Assembly: GCF_003205515.1 (NCBI RefSeq)
Contig: NZ_KZ826485.1
Location: forward strand, 1 to 64,000
DNA from: Litorivita pollutaquae
GTDB lineage: Bacteria; Pseudomonadota; Alphaproteobacteria; Rhodobacterales; Rhodobacteraceae
Reading direction: 5' to 3'
Length of the DNA: 64,000 bases
Made by a program: the position numbers and the translations under genes. The notes under the pieces were generated by a model that worked only from the letters and a program-made list of their open reading frames with translations, was not told the DNA's origin and did no database searches. Shown piece by piece: positions 27,130 through 38,650 of this stretch; position 1 is the first letter of the stretch; every line of letters starts with the position of its first letter.

Positions 27130-27738
27130 GGGCGCGCCTTACAGTTTATTTCCAAAATCCGGCGCATTGACCCGGCATGGATCAAGTGCCGCCGTTTGCG
27201 GCAGCCTTCGGGCCCTAAACACCTGTTTCATGCAGGTTCCGGTGTTTGCCTACATAGTCAGTCAACCCGCGCCCGCATACCGATGTCTGCGACCACGCCT
27301 CAAGGTGTAGAACATCTCGAGACCATCGAAAACCTCCTGCGGCACGTGCAAGCCATGTTCTGCCTCGGGCGTGTTCGCGTGCCAAAAGATCGAAGGCGAT
27401 TTTGACGAGCGTGTTATCGCGACACATTCGCCACCTCATCCTCTTGGCCTGCAAACTGAGTTTTCCATCGCAGGATTGCCACGCCTGTTTGGGGCGAGCG
27501 GCCCTCAGGGGCGTGCCTTCGAACCGCTCAGAACGGGCATCGGCGGCGTGGCAGCCGCGCGCCATCCCGTGATGAAGTGCCAGATGGGTTTGCGGTGCAC
27601 AAACATCCCTCCACCTCGCATTTAAAAGGCCAATTATCACGATTTAGCGGTGCTCTTCTTGCGGCTGCTACGCCCGAAAATTTGCTCGCAGGTGGCAGAT
27701 CATGCCGGACGGAACGCCGCGCGGCGCTTATTTTCCAA
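27130..27738. other. Gene-poor stretch with a possible decayed gene
   Basis: On the minus strand one frame at 27380-27640 reads CRDNTLVKIAFDLLA, and a different frame at about 27260-27370 reads HANTPEAEHGLHVPQEVFDG to a TGA. The two look like parts of one small protein broken by a frameshift. I do not recognise it. The rest shows nothing. The cydDC promoter should lie at the left end. Confidence 0.35.
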
Positions 27739-28449
27739 TCATGCCTTCGGTCCTTGAATACTATGGACCGCTGCCTCCGTCAGGATAAGATCAGCAGGTA
27801 TATCATAGGGTTGCGGGTAGATGGTTGCGAGTTTCGCCGCTTCAATGCCGATGCCAATGACAAAAGGCTTTGGCGAAAGAGCGGCGAGTGTCCGGTCAAA
27901 ATAGCCCCCACCATAGCCCAAACGATCGCACTCCGCCGTCCAACCCACCAAGGGCGCAAGCACGATATCGAGCGAGACCGCAGGGGCATCCAACGGCGGA
28001 ACAGGAATATTCAAACGGTCGCGTCCCATGCGGGTTTCGGGCGTCCAGTGGCGGAAGGTCAGCGGCGCGGCCTTGGCCTCGACCACAGGCAAAACAATGC
28101 GAACGCCGCAGGCGTGCAGCTCCGCCATAAATGGGCGCAGATCCGGCTCGCCGTTCATCGGCCAATAGGCCGCAAGCACCATCCCCCGCGCGCCTTCGAA
28201 CCCGTCGTTCAATACCTGCCGCAGATGCCCCGCAATCGCGTCGGCATGATCTACGCGCGCCTTGGCAGACAGCGCCTGACGCTGGGCACATAGGCGGCTG
28301 CGCTCGGCCTTGCGCCAACGGGCCACATCGCGCGCCTGCTCAGGATCGACGCCCAGCGGATCAAAGTAATCCGGTGCGATCCAGGCGGCATAGCAGGGCG
28401 GTGAGGAAAATCCGCTGCGGCATCGAAAGCGATCGAATTTGTCATTCAT
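27739..28449 (-). CDS. 5-formyltetrahydrofolate cyclo-ligase family protein
   Basis: The enzyme converts 5-formyl-THF to 5,10-methenyl-THF with ATP, clearing an inhibitory folate. The 236-aa protein has the family blocks RWRKAERSRLCAQRQALS, VLAAYWPMNGEPDLRPFM and the ATP-binding GYGGGYFDRTLA near residue 183. An N-terminal extension of about 45 residues precedes the usual start. The ATG at 28449 overlaps the stop of the truncated CMD-like frame (ATGA), so it is translated at the end of the globin/RIC operon; a link to NO stress is not obvious. Confidence 0.88.
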   Translation of the reverse strand: MNDKFDRFRCRSGFSSPPCYAAWIAPDYFDPLGVDPEQARDVARWRKAERSRLCAQRQALSAKARVDHADAIAGHLRQVLNDGFEGARGMVLAAYWPMNGEPDLRPFMAELHACGVRIVLPVVEAKAAPLTFRHWTPETRMGRDRLNIPVPPLDAPAVSLDIVLAPLVGWTAECDRLGYGGGYFDRTLAALSPKPFVIGIGIEAAKLATIYPQPYDIPADLILTEAAVHSIQGPKA

Positions 28450-28670
28450 GGGAGTGCTCGGCCTCCTTTGAAGTCGTGCCGATGAGGTGGTGCTCTGCCT
28501 GTGAGGCGTCCTATGCCAGTTCGGTCGCGGAACCGTCGGCTGGCCTCACCGATACCTTGCGTATCCACCGCCTTGGAAAAGCCGCGAAAGGCGTCTTCGG
28601 CATCCGGCGCCAAAACATGACGCCGATCGAGAAGCTCGCGGGCGGGTTTGGGAAAGTGACGCTCAGACAT
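28446..28670 (-). pseudogene. Truncated CMD-like protein gene
   Basis: The 74-codon frame starts MSERHFPKPARELLDRRHVL and runs to AFRGFSKAVDTQG, which matches the N-terminus of CMD/AhpD-fold proteins of about 120 aa in this gene context. After that the residues lose similarity and the CxxC part is missing. Another frame just upstream of the next gene reads SKEAEHSHE, so an internal deletion with frameshift is likely. It overlaps the RIC stop by 8 nt and the next start by 4 nt, so coupling with neighbours is kept. Confidence 0.55.
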
Positions 28671-29148
28671 GGCCGGTGCCCGGCGTTTCGAATTGCGGGA
28701 ACAACACATCGTTTTCCAACCGGATATGTTCGCCAAGATCGTCAAGGAATTCGTCAACCTCGGAATAGAGCCGTGTCCAGCTCCGGCAGGCCCCGTCGGG
28801 CAAGGTCAGCCCGTTGGTCAAACGCCTGATCTGTGCGATCTCTGCTTGGTGGTCATCATGGTCTGCACGCATCGCTGCAATCGGCGCATCCAACCGGGCC
28901 GCTGCATTGCGTATGGCTGGAAAGAGGATCAGCTCTTCCTTTTTCATATGCACTTCCAACACACCGATCATGCGGCGCAGCACTTCGGCCAATCCGGCGG
29001 GGACATCCGTTTGGCCCGCATGAACGGCCTCCACCTTTTCCGACAGCGCCGCCAACTGCGGCAACTGGGCGCGATGTTTCGCGTGATATTCCGCCTCAAT
29101 GTGACGGGTAAGGCCTGCGGGGTCTGGCGGCGGCGGTGGCTTCGTCAT
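28663..29148 (-). CDS. Hemerythrin-domain protein, RIC/YtfE-like without N-terminal domain
   Basis: The 161-aa protein has a hemerythrin fold with the iron ligands spread over HIEAEYHAKHR, VHMKKEELILFPAI, MRADHDDHQAEI and LGEHIRLENDVLFPQF. This corresponds to the di-iron domain of the RIC proteins (YtfE, ScdA, DnrN) that repair Fe-S clusters after NO or oxidative damage. The usual N-terminal ScdA/DUF542 domain with its CPxC motif is absent. It lies 15 bp downstream of the truncated globin gene and is divergent from nsrR, so NsrR control is very likely. Confidence 0.85.
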   Translation of the reverse strand: MTKPPPPPDPAGLTRHIEAEYHAKHRAQLPQLAALSEKVEAVHAGQTDVPAGLAEVLRRMIGVLEVHMKKEELILFPAIRNAAARLDAPIAAMRADHDDHQAEIAQIRRLTNGLTLPDGACRSWTRLYSEVDEFLDDLGEHIRLENDVLFPQFETPGTGHV

Positions 29149-29163
29149 GTCCGTCTCCTTTAA

Positions 29164-29607
29164 TCAGAGCAGCGAGGGAACTGTTCGGGGCTGTGCATCT
29201 TCGACGGCAATATGCAAAGACCGCGCAATCCGCTCGGCCCGCGCGATAACATGCGCCGCTCCTTCGGGCGTGCAGATTTCTGTCGCAGTCTCCCGGAACA
29301 GGATCAACCAATGCTCGAAATGCCGCCACTCCACGGGCAGACCGGCATGCGCGGGCACCGGCGCGCCATGATACCGGCCGGTCATCAACGCCACAGACGA
29401 CCAGAAGGCCACCATACGCTCCAGATGCGGGGACCAATCCGAAATGCGGGCGGCGAAGATCGGACCAAGAAGCGGATCCGCGCGCACCTTGCCATAGAAT
29501 CGATGAACCAATTCGGTCAGTTTTTCCTCGTCCAGCCCCGTCTGCGCGGTAATTCTGGCGGTGACTTCCGGACGTGCGGACAGGGGCTGTGAATCGGTGG
29601 ATCTCAT
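29164..29607 (-). CDS. Group III truncated hemoglobin
   Basis: The 147-aa heme protein has the group III pattern: LVHRFYGKVRADPLLGPIFAARI, then WSSVALMTGRYHGAP, and the proximal HFEHWLILFRET. Such globins bind O2 or NO and are linked to NO detoxification. It is the first gene of the minus-strand operon (globin, RIC, CMD fragment, folate cyclo-ligase) and is divergent from nsrR, with the inverted repeat at 29651-29677 between them. It is not an Hmp-type flavohemoglobin, because no reductase domain is present. Confidence 0.93.
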   Translation of the reverse strand: MRSTDSQPLSARPEVTARITAQTGLDEEKLTELVHRFYGKVRADPLLGPIFAARISDWSPHLERMVAFWSSVALMTGRYHGAPVPAHAGLPVEWRHFEHWLILFRETATEICTPEGAAHVIARAERIARSLHIAVEDAQPRTVPSLL

Positions 29608-29650
29608 GGAATCTTCAAAACTTTGAACTTGTCTCTCATGCTACATCTGT

Positions 29651-29677
29651 TAAATGGGTATTGTAAATACCAATTTA
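29651..29677. promoter_or_regulatory. Probable NsrR operator between globin operon and nsrR
   Basis: TAAAT-G-GGTATT-GTA-AATACC-A-ATTTA is a nearly perfect inverted repeat with the spacing of NsrR sites. It lies between the divergent globin (start 29607) and nsrR (start 29694) genes and overlaps the expected nsrR promoter. Confidence 0.8.
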
Positions 29678-29693
29678 GAGGGCGCGAAAAGAC

Positions 29694-30110
29694 ATGAATC
29701 TCACCTCCTTCACCGATTATGGGCTTCGAATGTTGATGCGAATGGCCAGCGCCCCCGATCAAGCTTTCTCGACGGCCGACCTGGCCGAAGAGTTCCAGCT
29801 TTCGCGCAATCACCTGACGAAGATCATGCAGCGCCTTGCACAGGGCGGCATCGTCGAGACACGGCGCGGCGTGAATGGCGGGGCGTTGCTTCGGCGAACC
29901 CCGGCCGAAATCCGGCTTGGTGATGTCGTGCGGCTGCTCGAACAAGGGCAATCCTTGGTCGAATGTTTCGGACCGAAAGGCGGGGATTGCACCATAGATG
30001 GGTGCTGCCGCCTAAAGTCGCGTTTGCGGCAAGCTGAGAACCGCTTCATCGCGGATCTGAATGGCTCGACGCTTCTGGATGTCGCCCTGCCGCGACGGGC
30101 GGCAGCATAA
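29694..30110 (+). CDS. nsrR: NO-sensing Rrf2-family repressor NsrR
   Basis: The 138-aa Rrf2 protein has an N-terminal winged helix (NLTSFTDYGLRMLMRMA, LSRNHLTKIMQRLAQ) and the NsrR cysteine set at Cys91, Cys99 and Cys104/105 (ECFGPKGGDCTIDGCC), which binds an Fe-S cluster destroyed by NO. This spacing separates it from IscR and RirA. It is divergent from the globin/RIC operon. The operator in between indicates repression of both sides, released by NO. Confidence 0.93.
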   Translation: MNLTSFTDYGLRMLMRMASAPDQAFSTADLAEEFQLSRNHLTKIMQRLAQGGIVETRRGVNGGALLRRTPAEIRLGDVVRLLEQGQSLVECFGPKGGDCTIDGCCRLKSRLRQAENRFIADLNGSTLLDVALPRRAAA

Positions 30111-30129
30111 TGTAGAAAGGCGAGGCAAG

Positions 30130-30222
30130 ATGACGACCACGCTTACCGTTTTTGAACGCCGTGTCGGGTTGCTGATGTCGGTCATGCTGGCCCCGACCGG
30201 CTTGACCATGGCCACCGCATGA
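30130..30222 (+). CDS. Very short possible frame after nsrR
   Basis: A 30-codon frame, MTTTLTVFERRVGLLMSVML to ATA, starts 19 bp after nsrR behind AGGCAAG and has one possible membrane helix. Its stop overlaps the start of the DUF2189-like gene (ATGA). It may be a leader, a tiny membrane protein or what is left of the DUF2189 N-terminus. No family is recognised. Confidence 0.3.
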   Translation: MTTTLTVFERRVGLLMSVMLAPTGLTMATA

Positions 30223-30860
30223 CACGGGGTGATGGGCTTGCAGGGGTGCTCCATGTCAGCCCATTGATGTATCCGGCTCTGCCGGCGATTTCGGGGTTCC
30301 TCATTTTCGGCCTCTTTCTGGCACTCGGGCTTTACGAGAAAAGCCGCCGTCAAACGCAAAAGCCACAGGTCGCATTGCGCGATATGCTCTTGTTTCGACC
30401 GGCATCGGTAGGACAGCTGGCCTATGCAGGATTGCTGCTCGGGTTACTTATTCTATTTTGGCTCAGGGCGGCGGATTTGCTTTATGCGCTGCTATTCGGG
30501 CTAAAACCCTTCCCCGGTGCGGCGGAGGCGCTGCTGAACGCCTTCACCACACCTCGGGGATGGGCGCTGATCGCAACAGGCACGCTGGTGGTCGGGCTGT
30601 TCGCAGCCTTCGCCTTTGCGATCAGCGTCTTTTCCATTCCGATGTTGGTGTCACGCAAAACGGACGCGCGAACCGCGATGGGGCTCAGCTTTGTCATGAC
30701 GGTCCAGAACCTGCGCCCGATGATGGCGTGGGCCGGAATCGTTGCTGCCGGATTAGGAGTGTCCGCCGCAACCGGCCTTCTTGGGTTGGTCGTGCTGTTT
30801 CCGGTTCTTGGTCACGGCACATAGCATGCGTATCAAACAATTGCAGGGGACGAACAATAA
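30219..30860 (+). pseudogene. DUF2189-like membrane protein with stop codon near its C-terminus
   Basis: The frame gives a protein with four or five membrane helices (AISGFLIFGLFLALGLYEKSR, YAGLLLGLLILFWLRAADLL, ALIATGTLVVGLFAAFAFAI and more), as in DUF2189 proteins of cytochrome-oxidase neighbourhoods. At 30822-30824 a TAG stands where the family has Trp in GHATWHAY; the frame continues HAYQTIAGDEQ to TAA at 30860. The normal product would thus end after 201 residues, losing 12. The N-terminal family segment of about 50 residues is also missing. It could be a recent pseudogene or still partly functional. Confidence 0.6.
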
Positions 30861-30862
30861 GC

Positions 30863-31069
30863 TTGCTGTTGCTCATACCGCTGTCTATCGGCCTCGGCCT
30901 GCTGGGGCTTTGCGCCTTTATCTGGGCGCTGCGAAACGGGCAATTCGACGACCCGGATGGCGCCGCATGGCGTATTATTCCACCTGACAACCGACCTGAA
31001 CCGGAAGGAGAGAAACATGACACACTGGCGACCGACACTACAAACTGCGACGCGCGAGGAGGGCTATGA
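30863..31069 (+). CDS. ccoS: CcoS-like cbb3 oxidase maturation protein, start codon unclear
   Basis: CcoS is a small membrane protein needed for metal insertion into cbb3 oxidase. The frame has one N-terminal helix (LLLLIPLSIGLGLLGLCAFIW) followed by ALRNGQFDDPDGAAWRI, the CcoS signature, and a polar tail. The position where the start is expected reads ATAAGC at 30857, overlapping the previous stop, instead of ATGAGC; the nearest accepted start is TTG at 30863 (68 aa). No cbb3 structural genes are in the window. It overlaps the next small gene by 53 nt. Confidence 0.65.
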   Translation: MLLLIPLSIGLGLLGLCAFIWALRNGQFDDPDGAAWRIIPPDNRPEPEGEKHDTLATDTTNCDARGGL

Positions 31070-31244
31070 TCTCGCCGTCAAACTCGCACGGGTCACTGTA
31101 AAGCAGACCCAACCCGATACCGGAGTGCGGGACCGGTTGCGCCCGTCTTACGCTGAAAACCCCGATGCCCTGATCGCGGTGAGTCAGGTGGTCGCACCCC
31201 ATTTCGCCACCGTATCTGCAGCAAATGATTTCTGGCGGGACTAG
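31017..31244 (+). CDS. Unrecognised 75-aa protein
   Basis: The ATG at 31017 follows a strong GGAAGGAGAG site 5 nt upstream, a good sign that this small gene is translated. The protein is soluble (TREEGYDLAVKLARVTVKQT, SYAENPDALIAVSQVVAPHF, ending NDFWRD), without cysteine or membrane helix. It sits between the CcoS-like and DUF6522-like genes, 2 bp before the latter, in the same direction as nsrR. I know no family. Confidence 0.6.
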   Translation: MTHWRPTLQTATREEGYDLAVKLARVTVKQTQPDTGVRDRLRPSYAENPDALIAVSQVVAPHFATVSAANDFWRD

Positions 31245-31246
31245 AC

Positions 31247-31573
31247 ATGGCCGAGGTCGAAAGACACGGGGACCAATTTATCGTGGATGCGCAGCTGCTG
31301 TCTGCGGCGTTTAATCTGCCCCTGGAAGAAACACGCATCCGGATGCAAAGCGGGCAAATCGGTTCTTTATGCGAAGCCGGCGAAGACGAGGATGCGGGCC
31401 GATGGCGATTGACATTTCGCCACCAAGGCCGCGCCCTGCGGTTGGTTGTGGACGCGCATGGCAAGGTATTGAGCAAAAGCAGTTTTCCGGTCGGCCCTAC
31501 GGGTGCTGCCACAGGACCACCGCCTATCGCCAGATCGCACAAACCCGCGCCGACGGGAGGCAAGAAAACCTGA
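31247..31573 (+). CDS. DUF6522-like protein
   Basis: The 108-aa protein contains FIVDAQLLSAAFNLPLEET, RIRMQSGQIGSLCEAGEDED and GRWRLTFRHQGRALRLVVD, the pattern of the DUF6522 proteins found in Rhodobacteraceae near respiratory and nitrosative-stress genes. Function is unknown; it has a single cysteine. It starts 2 bp after the previous small gene and ends the plus-strand run that begins with nsrR. Confidence 0.65.
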   Translation: MAEVERHGDQFIVDAQLLSAAFNLPLEETRIRMQSGQIGSLCEAGEDEDAGRWRLTFRHQGRALRLVVDAHGKVLSKSSFPVGPTGAATGPPPIARSHKPAPTGGKKT

Positions 31574-32116
31574 CTGCGCCGGTTCTACGCCTCTGGATGG
31601 ATCTGGCATCACGAAAAGACAATCATCTAAGCATATGATGCATGCGGCGACCGAAAAGAGACCTCATGTTCGCGGCGCGCCGGTTTTGCGCCCCTGCCTC
31701 GGCGGCTTTGCACCCTTGTTCAAAAGCAGACAAGGACAGCGGTGGCTCTTGCAATATTGAGAGACGACACCTTTAAACACCTATAGGATCACTCTAGCAT
31801 GACTGTCAGGAGAACCGTGAGAACAAAGCGGCTTTGCCTCACAATTGTCCGGCCGCACGAGCGACCCTTGGCGCCGCGCTTCGGAGCGCCACCTACGATC
31901 CTCTTGTCCTTGAAAACCCCATCGTGCCGAGACCGCCAACCATGCGTATGGCCTGCACCTGCGACCATAGAGCAGCCATGTGCAGACGTTCTGGCGGGTC
32001 TCGCGCAGTGCTGCCAACGGCGCATTCTCGAGAGATGCCCGCACCGGCAGTCCACTGAAGCAGACGCAATATCTGCGGCCTAAGGTTTTCCTTGAGAGAT
32101 CACCAATGCAGAGCAA
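31574..32116. other. Gene-free stretch with two hairpins, 543 bp
   Basis: No convincing gene. Inverted repeats occur at 31817-31842 (GTGAG-AA-CAAAGC-G-GCTTTG-C-CTCAC) and 31870-31890 (GGCGC...GCGCC). They may act as convergent terminators between the nsrR run and the thiamine operon, or belong to a dispersed repeat. Confidence 0.45.
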
Positions 32117-32878
32117 TCAGCCATGCGGAGCGCCAACCATCGACGCGGACGCCATATCACGGGCCAATGTCAGCTCTTTATGCACATGGTTTTTTGCTGC
32201 GCCAACCGCATGATCAAGGCTGTCTCCATTTGCCAGATGGAGGGCAATGGCACTGGCCAACCGGCAGCCGGTTCCTCTGAGCGTCGCGTCGATCCGGGGC
32301 GCTGTGAACGTCACACGCGGCCTGTCCGGGAGATAGAGATGATCCTCGCTGGCTTTGCCCTCTGCATGCCCCCCTTTGACCAGAACCGCACGGCATCCCT
32401 TTTGCAACAGCAATGCGGCACAGACGTGATGATCCTCATCCGCGCGCCCGAAACGTCGGGCCAGCGCTGTCAATTCCGGCACATTCGGCGTCAGCAGGTC
32501 AACTTTTGGCAAAAGCCGTTCCAGCAAGGCCGAAAGCCCAAGATCGTCAAGCAACATATGTCCGGAGCTGGACATCAGAACCGGGTCGAGCACGCAAGGC
32601 GCGCGAGGCAAGGCGGTGGCGACAGCCCCAACGATCGCTGCCGTGGCCAGCATGCCGATTTTGACCGCGCCCACCGAACCGGCCATTTCAATTTGATCCA
32701 CCACAACATCGGCCGGCATCACATGTACGGCGCTCACGGCATGATCGTTCTGGGCTGTTACGGCGGTGACGGCAACACGCGCGACCCCGCCAAGCGCGCC
32801 AACCGTGGCGCTGTCGCGGAGCACCCCTGCCCCGCCACTTGAATCCACACCGCCGATCGCCAGTACCGCCTCTCTCAT
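32117..32878 (-). CDS. thiD: Hydroxymethylpyrimidine/phosphomethylpyrimidine kinase ThiD
   Basis: ThiD phosphorylates HMP-P to HMP-PP, the pyrimidine half of thiamine. The 253-aa ribokinase-fold enzyme has AIGGVDSSGGAGVLRD near the N-terminus, AVKIGMLAT, VLDPVLMSSSGHMLL, LLTPNVPELTAL and the anion-hole block DATLRGTGCRLASAIALHL. It lacks a ThiE fusion. It is the last gene of the thiamine operon and overlaps thiF by 4 nt. Confidence 0.94.
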   Translation of the reverse strand: MREAVLAIGGVDSSGGAGVLRDSATVGALGGVARVAVTAVTAQNDHAVSAVHVMPADVVVDQIEMAGSVGAVKIGMLATAAIVGAVATALPRAPCVLDPVLMSSSGHMLLDDLGLSALLERLLPKVDLLTPNVPELTALARRFGRADEDHHVCAALLLQKGCRAVLVKGGHAEGKASEDHLYLPDRPRVTFTAPRIDATLRGTGCRLASAIALHLANGDSLDHAVGAAKNHVHKELTLARDMASASMVGAPHG

Positions 32879-33789
32879 TCGCCCATCCCGATAATGGCAA
32901 CGCGAGCGTGACCCTGCGCCTCAAGCGCCTTCGCCGCTCGCCAAGCACGCAGCCCGGAATTGCAAATGAACACCACACGTTGGTCCGGTGCCGGTTTGGG
33001 CACCGGCGGCGCTGCGCTGCGCAGGTCAACCACCAAATCTTGCGCGATGATCTGCGTCGAGGATAATATATCAGGCACCGCGCGGTCCGGCTCCGGCGCC
33101 CCGTCGAAGCGAAACCCGCTCACATGCCATTTCGACAGATCCAGCGAAAGCAATTGACCGAGCGGCGAGGGCATCAAGTTCAGCAAAACCGCCAGCGTCA
33201 TCTGCGCTTGTAGCCCCGCAACGCTGGCGACGACCGGTCCCATCACGCCGGTGTCCGCACAGTTCCCCATCACGGCGGGCAAATCGGGGAACACCGCGCG
33301 CAGGCTCGGCGCACCGCCGCAAAATCCGCCCACATAGCCTTGCTGCGCCTGCGCGGAGGCGCTGATCAACGGCACGCCGCCCTGTCGGCAAAAATCCGAT
33401 AGCGCATAGCTGGTTGCGAAACTGTCGGCCGCATCCACGACCAGATCCACATCCGTCAGCCACCCGTGCACAGAGGCAGGATCGAGCCGGCCGCGGTGCG
33501 GCTCCAAAGTGCAATCAGGGTTGAGCCCGGTCAGCGTTTCCGCAGCCACTTCGACCTTTGGCCGCCCCAAGTCCGCCATACGGTAGAGGGTCTGACGGTG
33601 AAGGTTGCTTTCTTCCACAATATCGGGGTCGAGAATGCGGATAAATCCAACCCCCGCCCCCACGATTTGCGGCAATACTGTCGCCCCAAGTCCGCCTGCG
33701 CCGACAACCGCAACGCGCGATTTGGCAAGGCGGGCCTGACCGGCCGATCCGATCTGTGGAAGGCACATCTGCCGGGCATAGCGGCTCAT
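32875..33789 (-). CDS. thiF: ThiF adenylyltransferase with C-terminal rhodanese domain
   Basis: ThiF adenylates the C-terminal Gly-Gly of ThiS so sulfur can be loaded for thiazole synthesis. The 304-aa protein has an E1-like nucleotide-binding domain (RVAVVGAGGLGATVLPQIVG; LDPDIVEESNLHRQTLY; VDAADSFATSYALSD) and a C-terminal rhodanese segment. In the latter the loop FICNSGLRAWRAAK has the CxxGxRA form, so it may carry the sulfur itself. The zinc-binding CxxC pairs of other ThiF/MoeB proteins are not visible. Start at 33789 overlaps the thiE stop (ATGA). Confidence 0.9.
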   Translation of the reverse strand: MSRYARQMCLPQIGSAGQARLAKSRVAVVGAGGLGATVLPQIVGAGVGFIRILDPDIVEESNLHRQTLYRMADLGRPKVEVAAETLTGLNPDCTLEPHRGRLDPASVHGWLTDVDLVVDAADSFATSYALSDFCRQGGVPLISASAQAQQGYVGGFCGGAPSLRAVFPDLPAVMGNCADTGVMGPVVASVAGLQAQMTLAVLLNLMPSPLGQLLSLDLSKWHVSGFRFDGAPEPDRAVPDILSSTQIIAQDLVVDLRSAAPPVPKPAPDQRVVFICNSGLRAWRAAKALEAQGHARVAIIGMGE

Positions 33790-34394
33790 GACAGGTGGCC
33801 TCGCGTGGCCGTGATCCATTCGCCGCAGCGCCGTTCAGGATCGGCCGCAGTTGCAATATCGGTCACCACGGCGGCGCTGTCGGCTCCCGCGTCAAACAGC
33901 GCCGGCAGGCGTTCCGGCGTCAGCCCGCCGATACCAACCAACGGGGTTTGTCCGACGGCCTTTTTCCACGCGCGCACACGATCAAGCCCCTGTGGCGCCC
34001 ATGCCATTTTTTTGAGGCGTGTGGGATAGACGGGACCAAGAGCGACATAGGCCGGATCGAATGACAAGGCGCGCTCCAACTCGGCCTCGTCGTGGGTCGA
34101 GAGGCCAAAAGAGACACCGGCACGGCGCAGCGCGACGAAATCCGCGCGGTCCATATCCTCCTGCCCCAGATGCACATGGGCACAGTTGAGATCGAGGGCC
34201 GCCTGCCAATGATCGTTGATCACGAGCCTTGTGCGATGCACGGCGCAAAAATCACGGGCGCGGCGGATTTGACGGCGAATTTCCTGATCGGGCTGGTCTT
34301 TGATCCTGAGCTGCACAAGGCGTACGCCTTGGGGGACCAGCAATTCGATTTGACTGACATGACCGACAATCAAGTAAAAGGGATCGATTTTCAT
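33786..34394 (-). CDS. thiE: Thiamine-phosphate synthase ThiE
   Basis: ThiE joins HMP-PP and thiazole phosphate to thiamine phosphate. The 202-aa TIM-barrel protein has [66 protein letters not shown] and [15 protein letters not shown]. It overlaps thiG and thiF by 4 nt each in the tightly packed operon. It is somewhat short and starts directly with the barrel; no alternative start is needed. Confidence 0.92.
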   Translation of the reverse strand: MKIDPFYLIVGHVSQIELLVPQGVRLVQLRIKDQPDQEIRRQIRRARDFCAVHRTRLVINDHWQAALDLNCAHVHLGQEDMDRADFVALRRAGVSFGLSTHDEAELERALSFDPAYVALGPVYPTRLKKMAWAPQGLDRVRAWKKAVGQTPLVGIGGLTPERLPALFDAGADSAAVVTDIATAADPERRCGEWITATRGHLS

Positions 34395-35152
34395 GCCAGC
34401 AACTCCGCCATGCCAAACACTGGCGTTGACGCCTGTGCCATATCGCGTGCCGGCATGAGGCCGGCGCGATAGGCATCCAAACCTGCGGTGACCGCCTGCG
34501 CAAAGGCCCGCGCCATGGCGACCGGATCGCGCGCCTTGGCCACAGCGGTGTTCAACAGCACGCCGTCAAAGCCCAATTCCATCGCCAGCATCGCCTGCGA
34601 CGGGGCCCCGATCCCCGCATCGACGATCAACGGCACCTTTGGAAAATGCGCCCGCATGGCCCGCAGCCCCCCAATGTTGCGCAGCCCCTGCCCCGAACCG
34701 ATCGGCGCGCCCCATGGCATCAGCACCCGGCACCCGGCCTCGACTAATTTCTCACCGACGATCAGATCCTCGGTGGTATAGGGAAACACCTCGAACCCGT
34801 CCGCACATAGGATGCGCGCGGCTTCGACAAGCCCGAAGGGATCAGGTTGCAACGTATCTGCATGCCCGATGACTTCGAGCTTGATCCAGTTGGTGCCAAA
34901 CAGTTCGCGCGCCATATGAGCGGTGGTCACGGCCTCGCGCGCGGTGTGGCATCCGGCGGTGTTGGGCAAAATCCGGCAACCGCTCTGACGAAGGATGTCG
35001 CGAAACCCCGCGCCCCCGCTTCCCTCGCGGCGCAGCGAGACGGTGATGACCTCAACATCCGAGGCGGCGATCGCGGCGCGCAACACCTCGGGCGAAGGAT
35101 ATTGCGCAGTCCCGAGCATCAGACGGTTTTTGATATCTCTGTCATAAAACAT
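34391..35152 (-). CDS. thiG: Thiazole synthase ThiG
   Basis: ThiG builds the thiazole ring from deoxyxylulose phosphate, dehydroglycine and ThiS-thiocarboxylate. The 253-aa barrel has [35 protein letters not shown], the Schiff-base lysine in [26 protein letters not shown] and [30 protein letters not shown]. The start at 35152 lies 1 bp after the thiS stop. Dehydroglycine would come from ThiO (glycine oxidase) in the same operon, matching the aerobic route. Confidence 0.95.
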   Translation of the reverse strand: MFYDRDIKNRLMLGTAQYPSPEVLRAAIAASDVEVITVSLRREGSGGAGFRDILRQSGCRILPNTAGCHTAREAVTTAHMARELFGTNWIKLEVIGHADTLQPDPFGLVEAARILCADGFEVFPYTTEDLIVGEKLVEAGCRVLMPWGAPIGSGQGLRNIGGLRAMRAHFPKVPLIVDAGIGAPSQAMLAMELGFDGVLLNTAVAKARDPVAMARAFAQAVTAGLDAYRAGLMPARDMAQASTPVFGMAELLA

Positions 35153-35153
35153 T

Positions 35154-35340
35154 CTAACCTCCCTGCATCGGCGCAAGAATTTCAACTTTCGCGCCTTGGA
35201 TCAGCGGTGTTTCGCTGCGGGCGTCGCGGGGGATGAACGCCCCGTTGAGCGCCGTGGCAACCGCATCCGCCTCCGCACCGGTTTCGTCAATGAGACCTGC
35301 CAATGTCTGCGCTGCCGTCTCATATGATGCGCCGTTCAAA

Positions 35341-35351
<11 letters not shown>
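35154..35351 (-). CDS. thiS: Sulfur carrier protein ThiS
   Basis: The 65-aa ubiquitin-like protein carries sulfur as a C-terminal thiocarboxylate for ThiG. It starts [20 protein letters not shown] and ends in the required Gly-Gly (PMQGG). It overlaps the end of thiO by 11 nt. A longer frame starting at 35387 lies inside thiO and is not needed. Confidence 0.93.

Positions 35352-38650
<3,299 letters not shown>

Noticed and set aside
27171-27188. TTGAC...ATCAA-like sequence upstream of cydD as an FNR site
   Set aside because: The half-sites are too far apart (TTGA-N10-TCAA) and not symmetric, unlike the exact sites at cydA and arcD.
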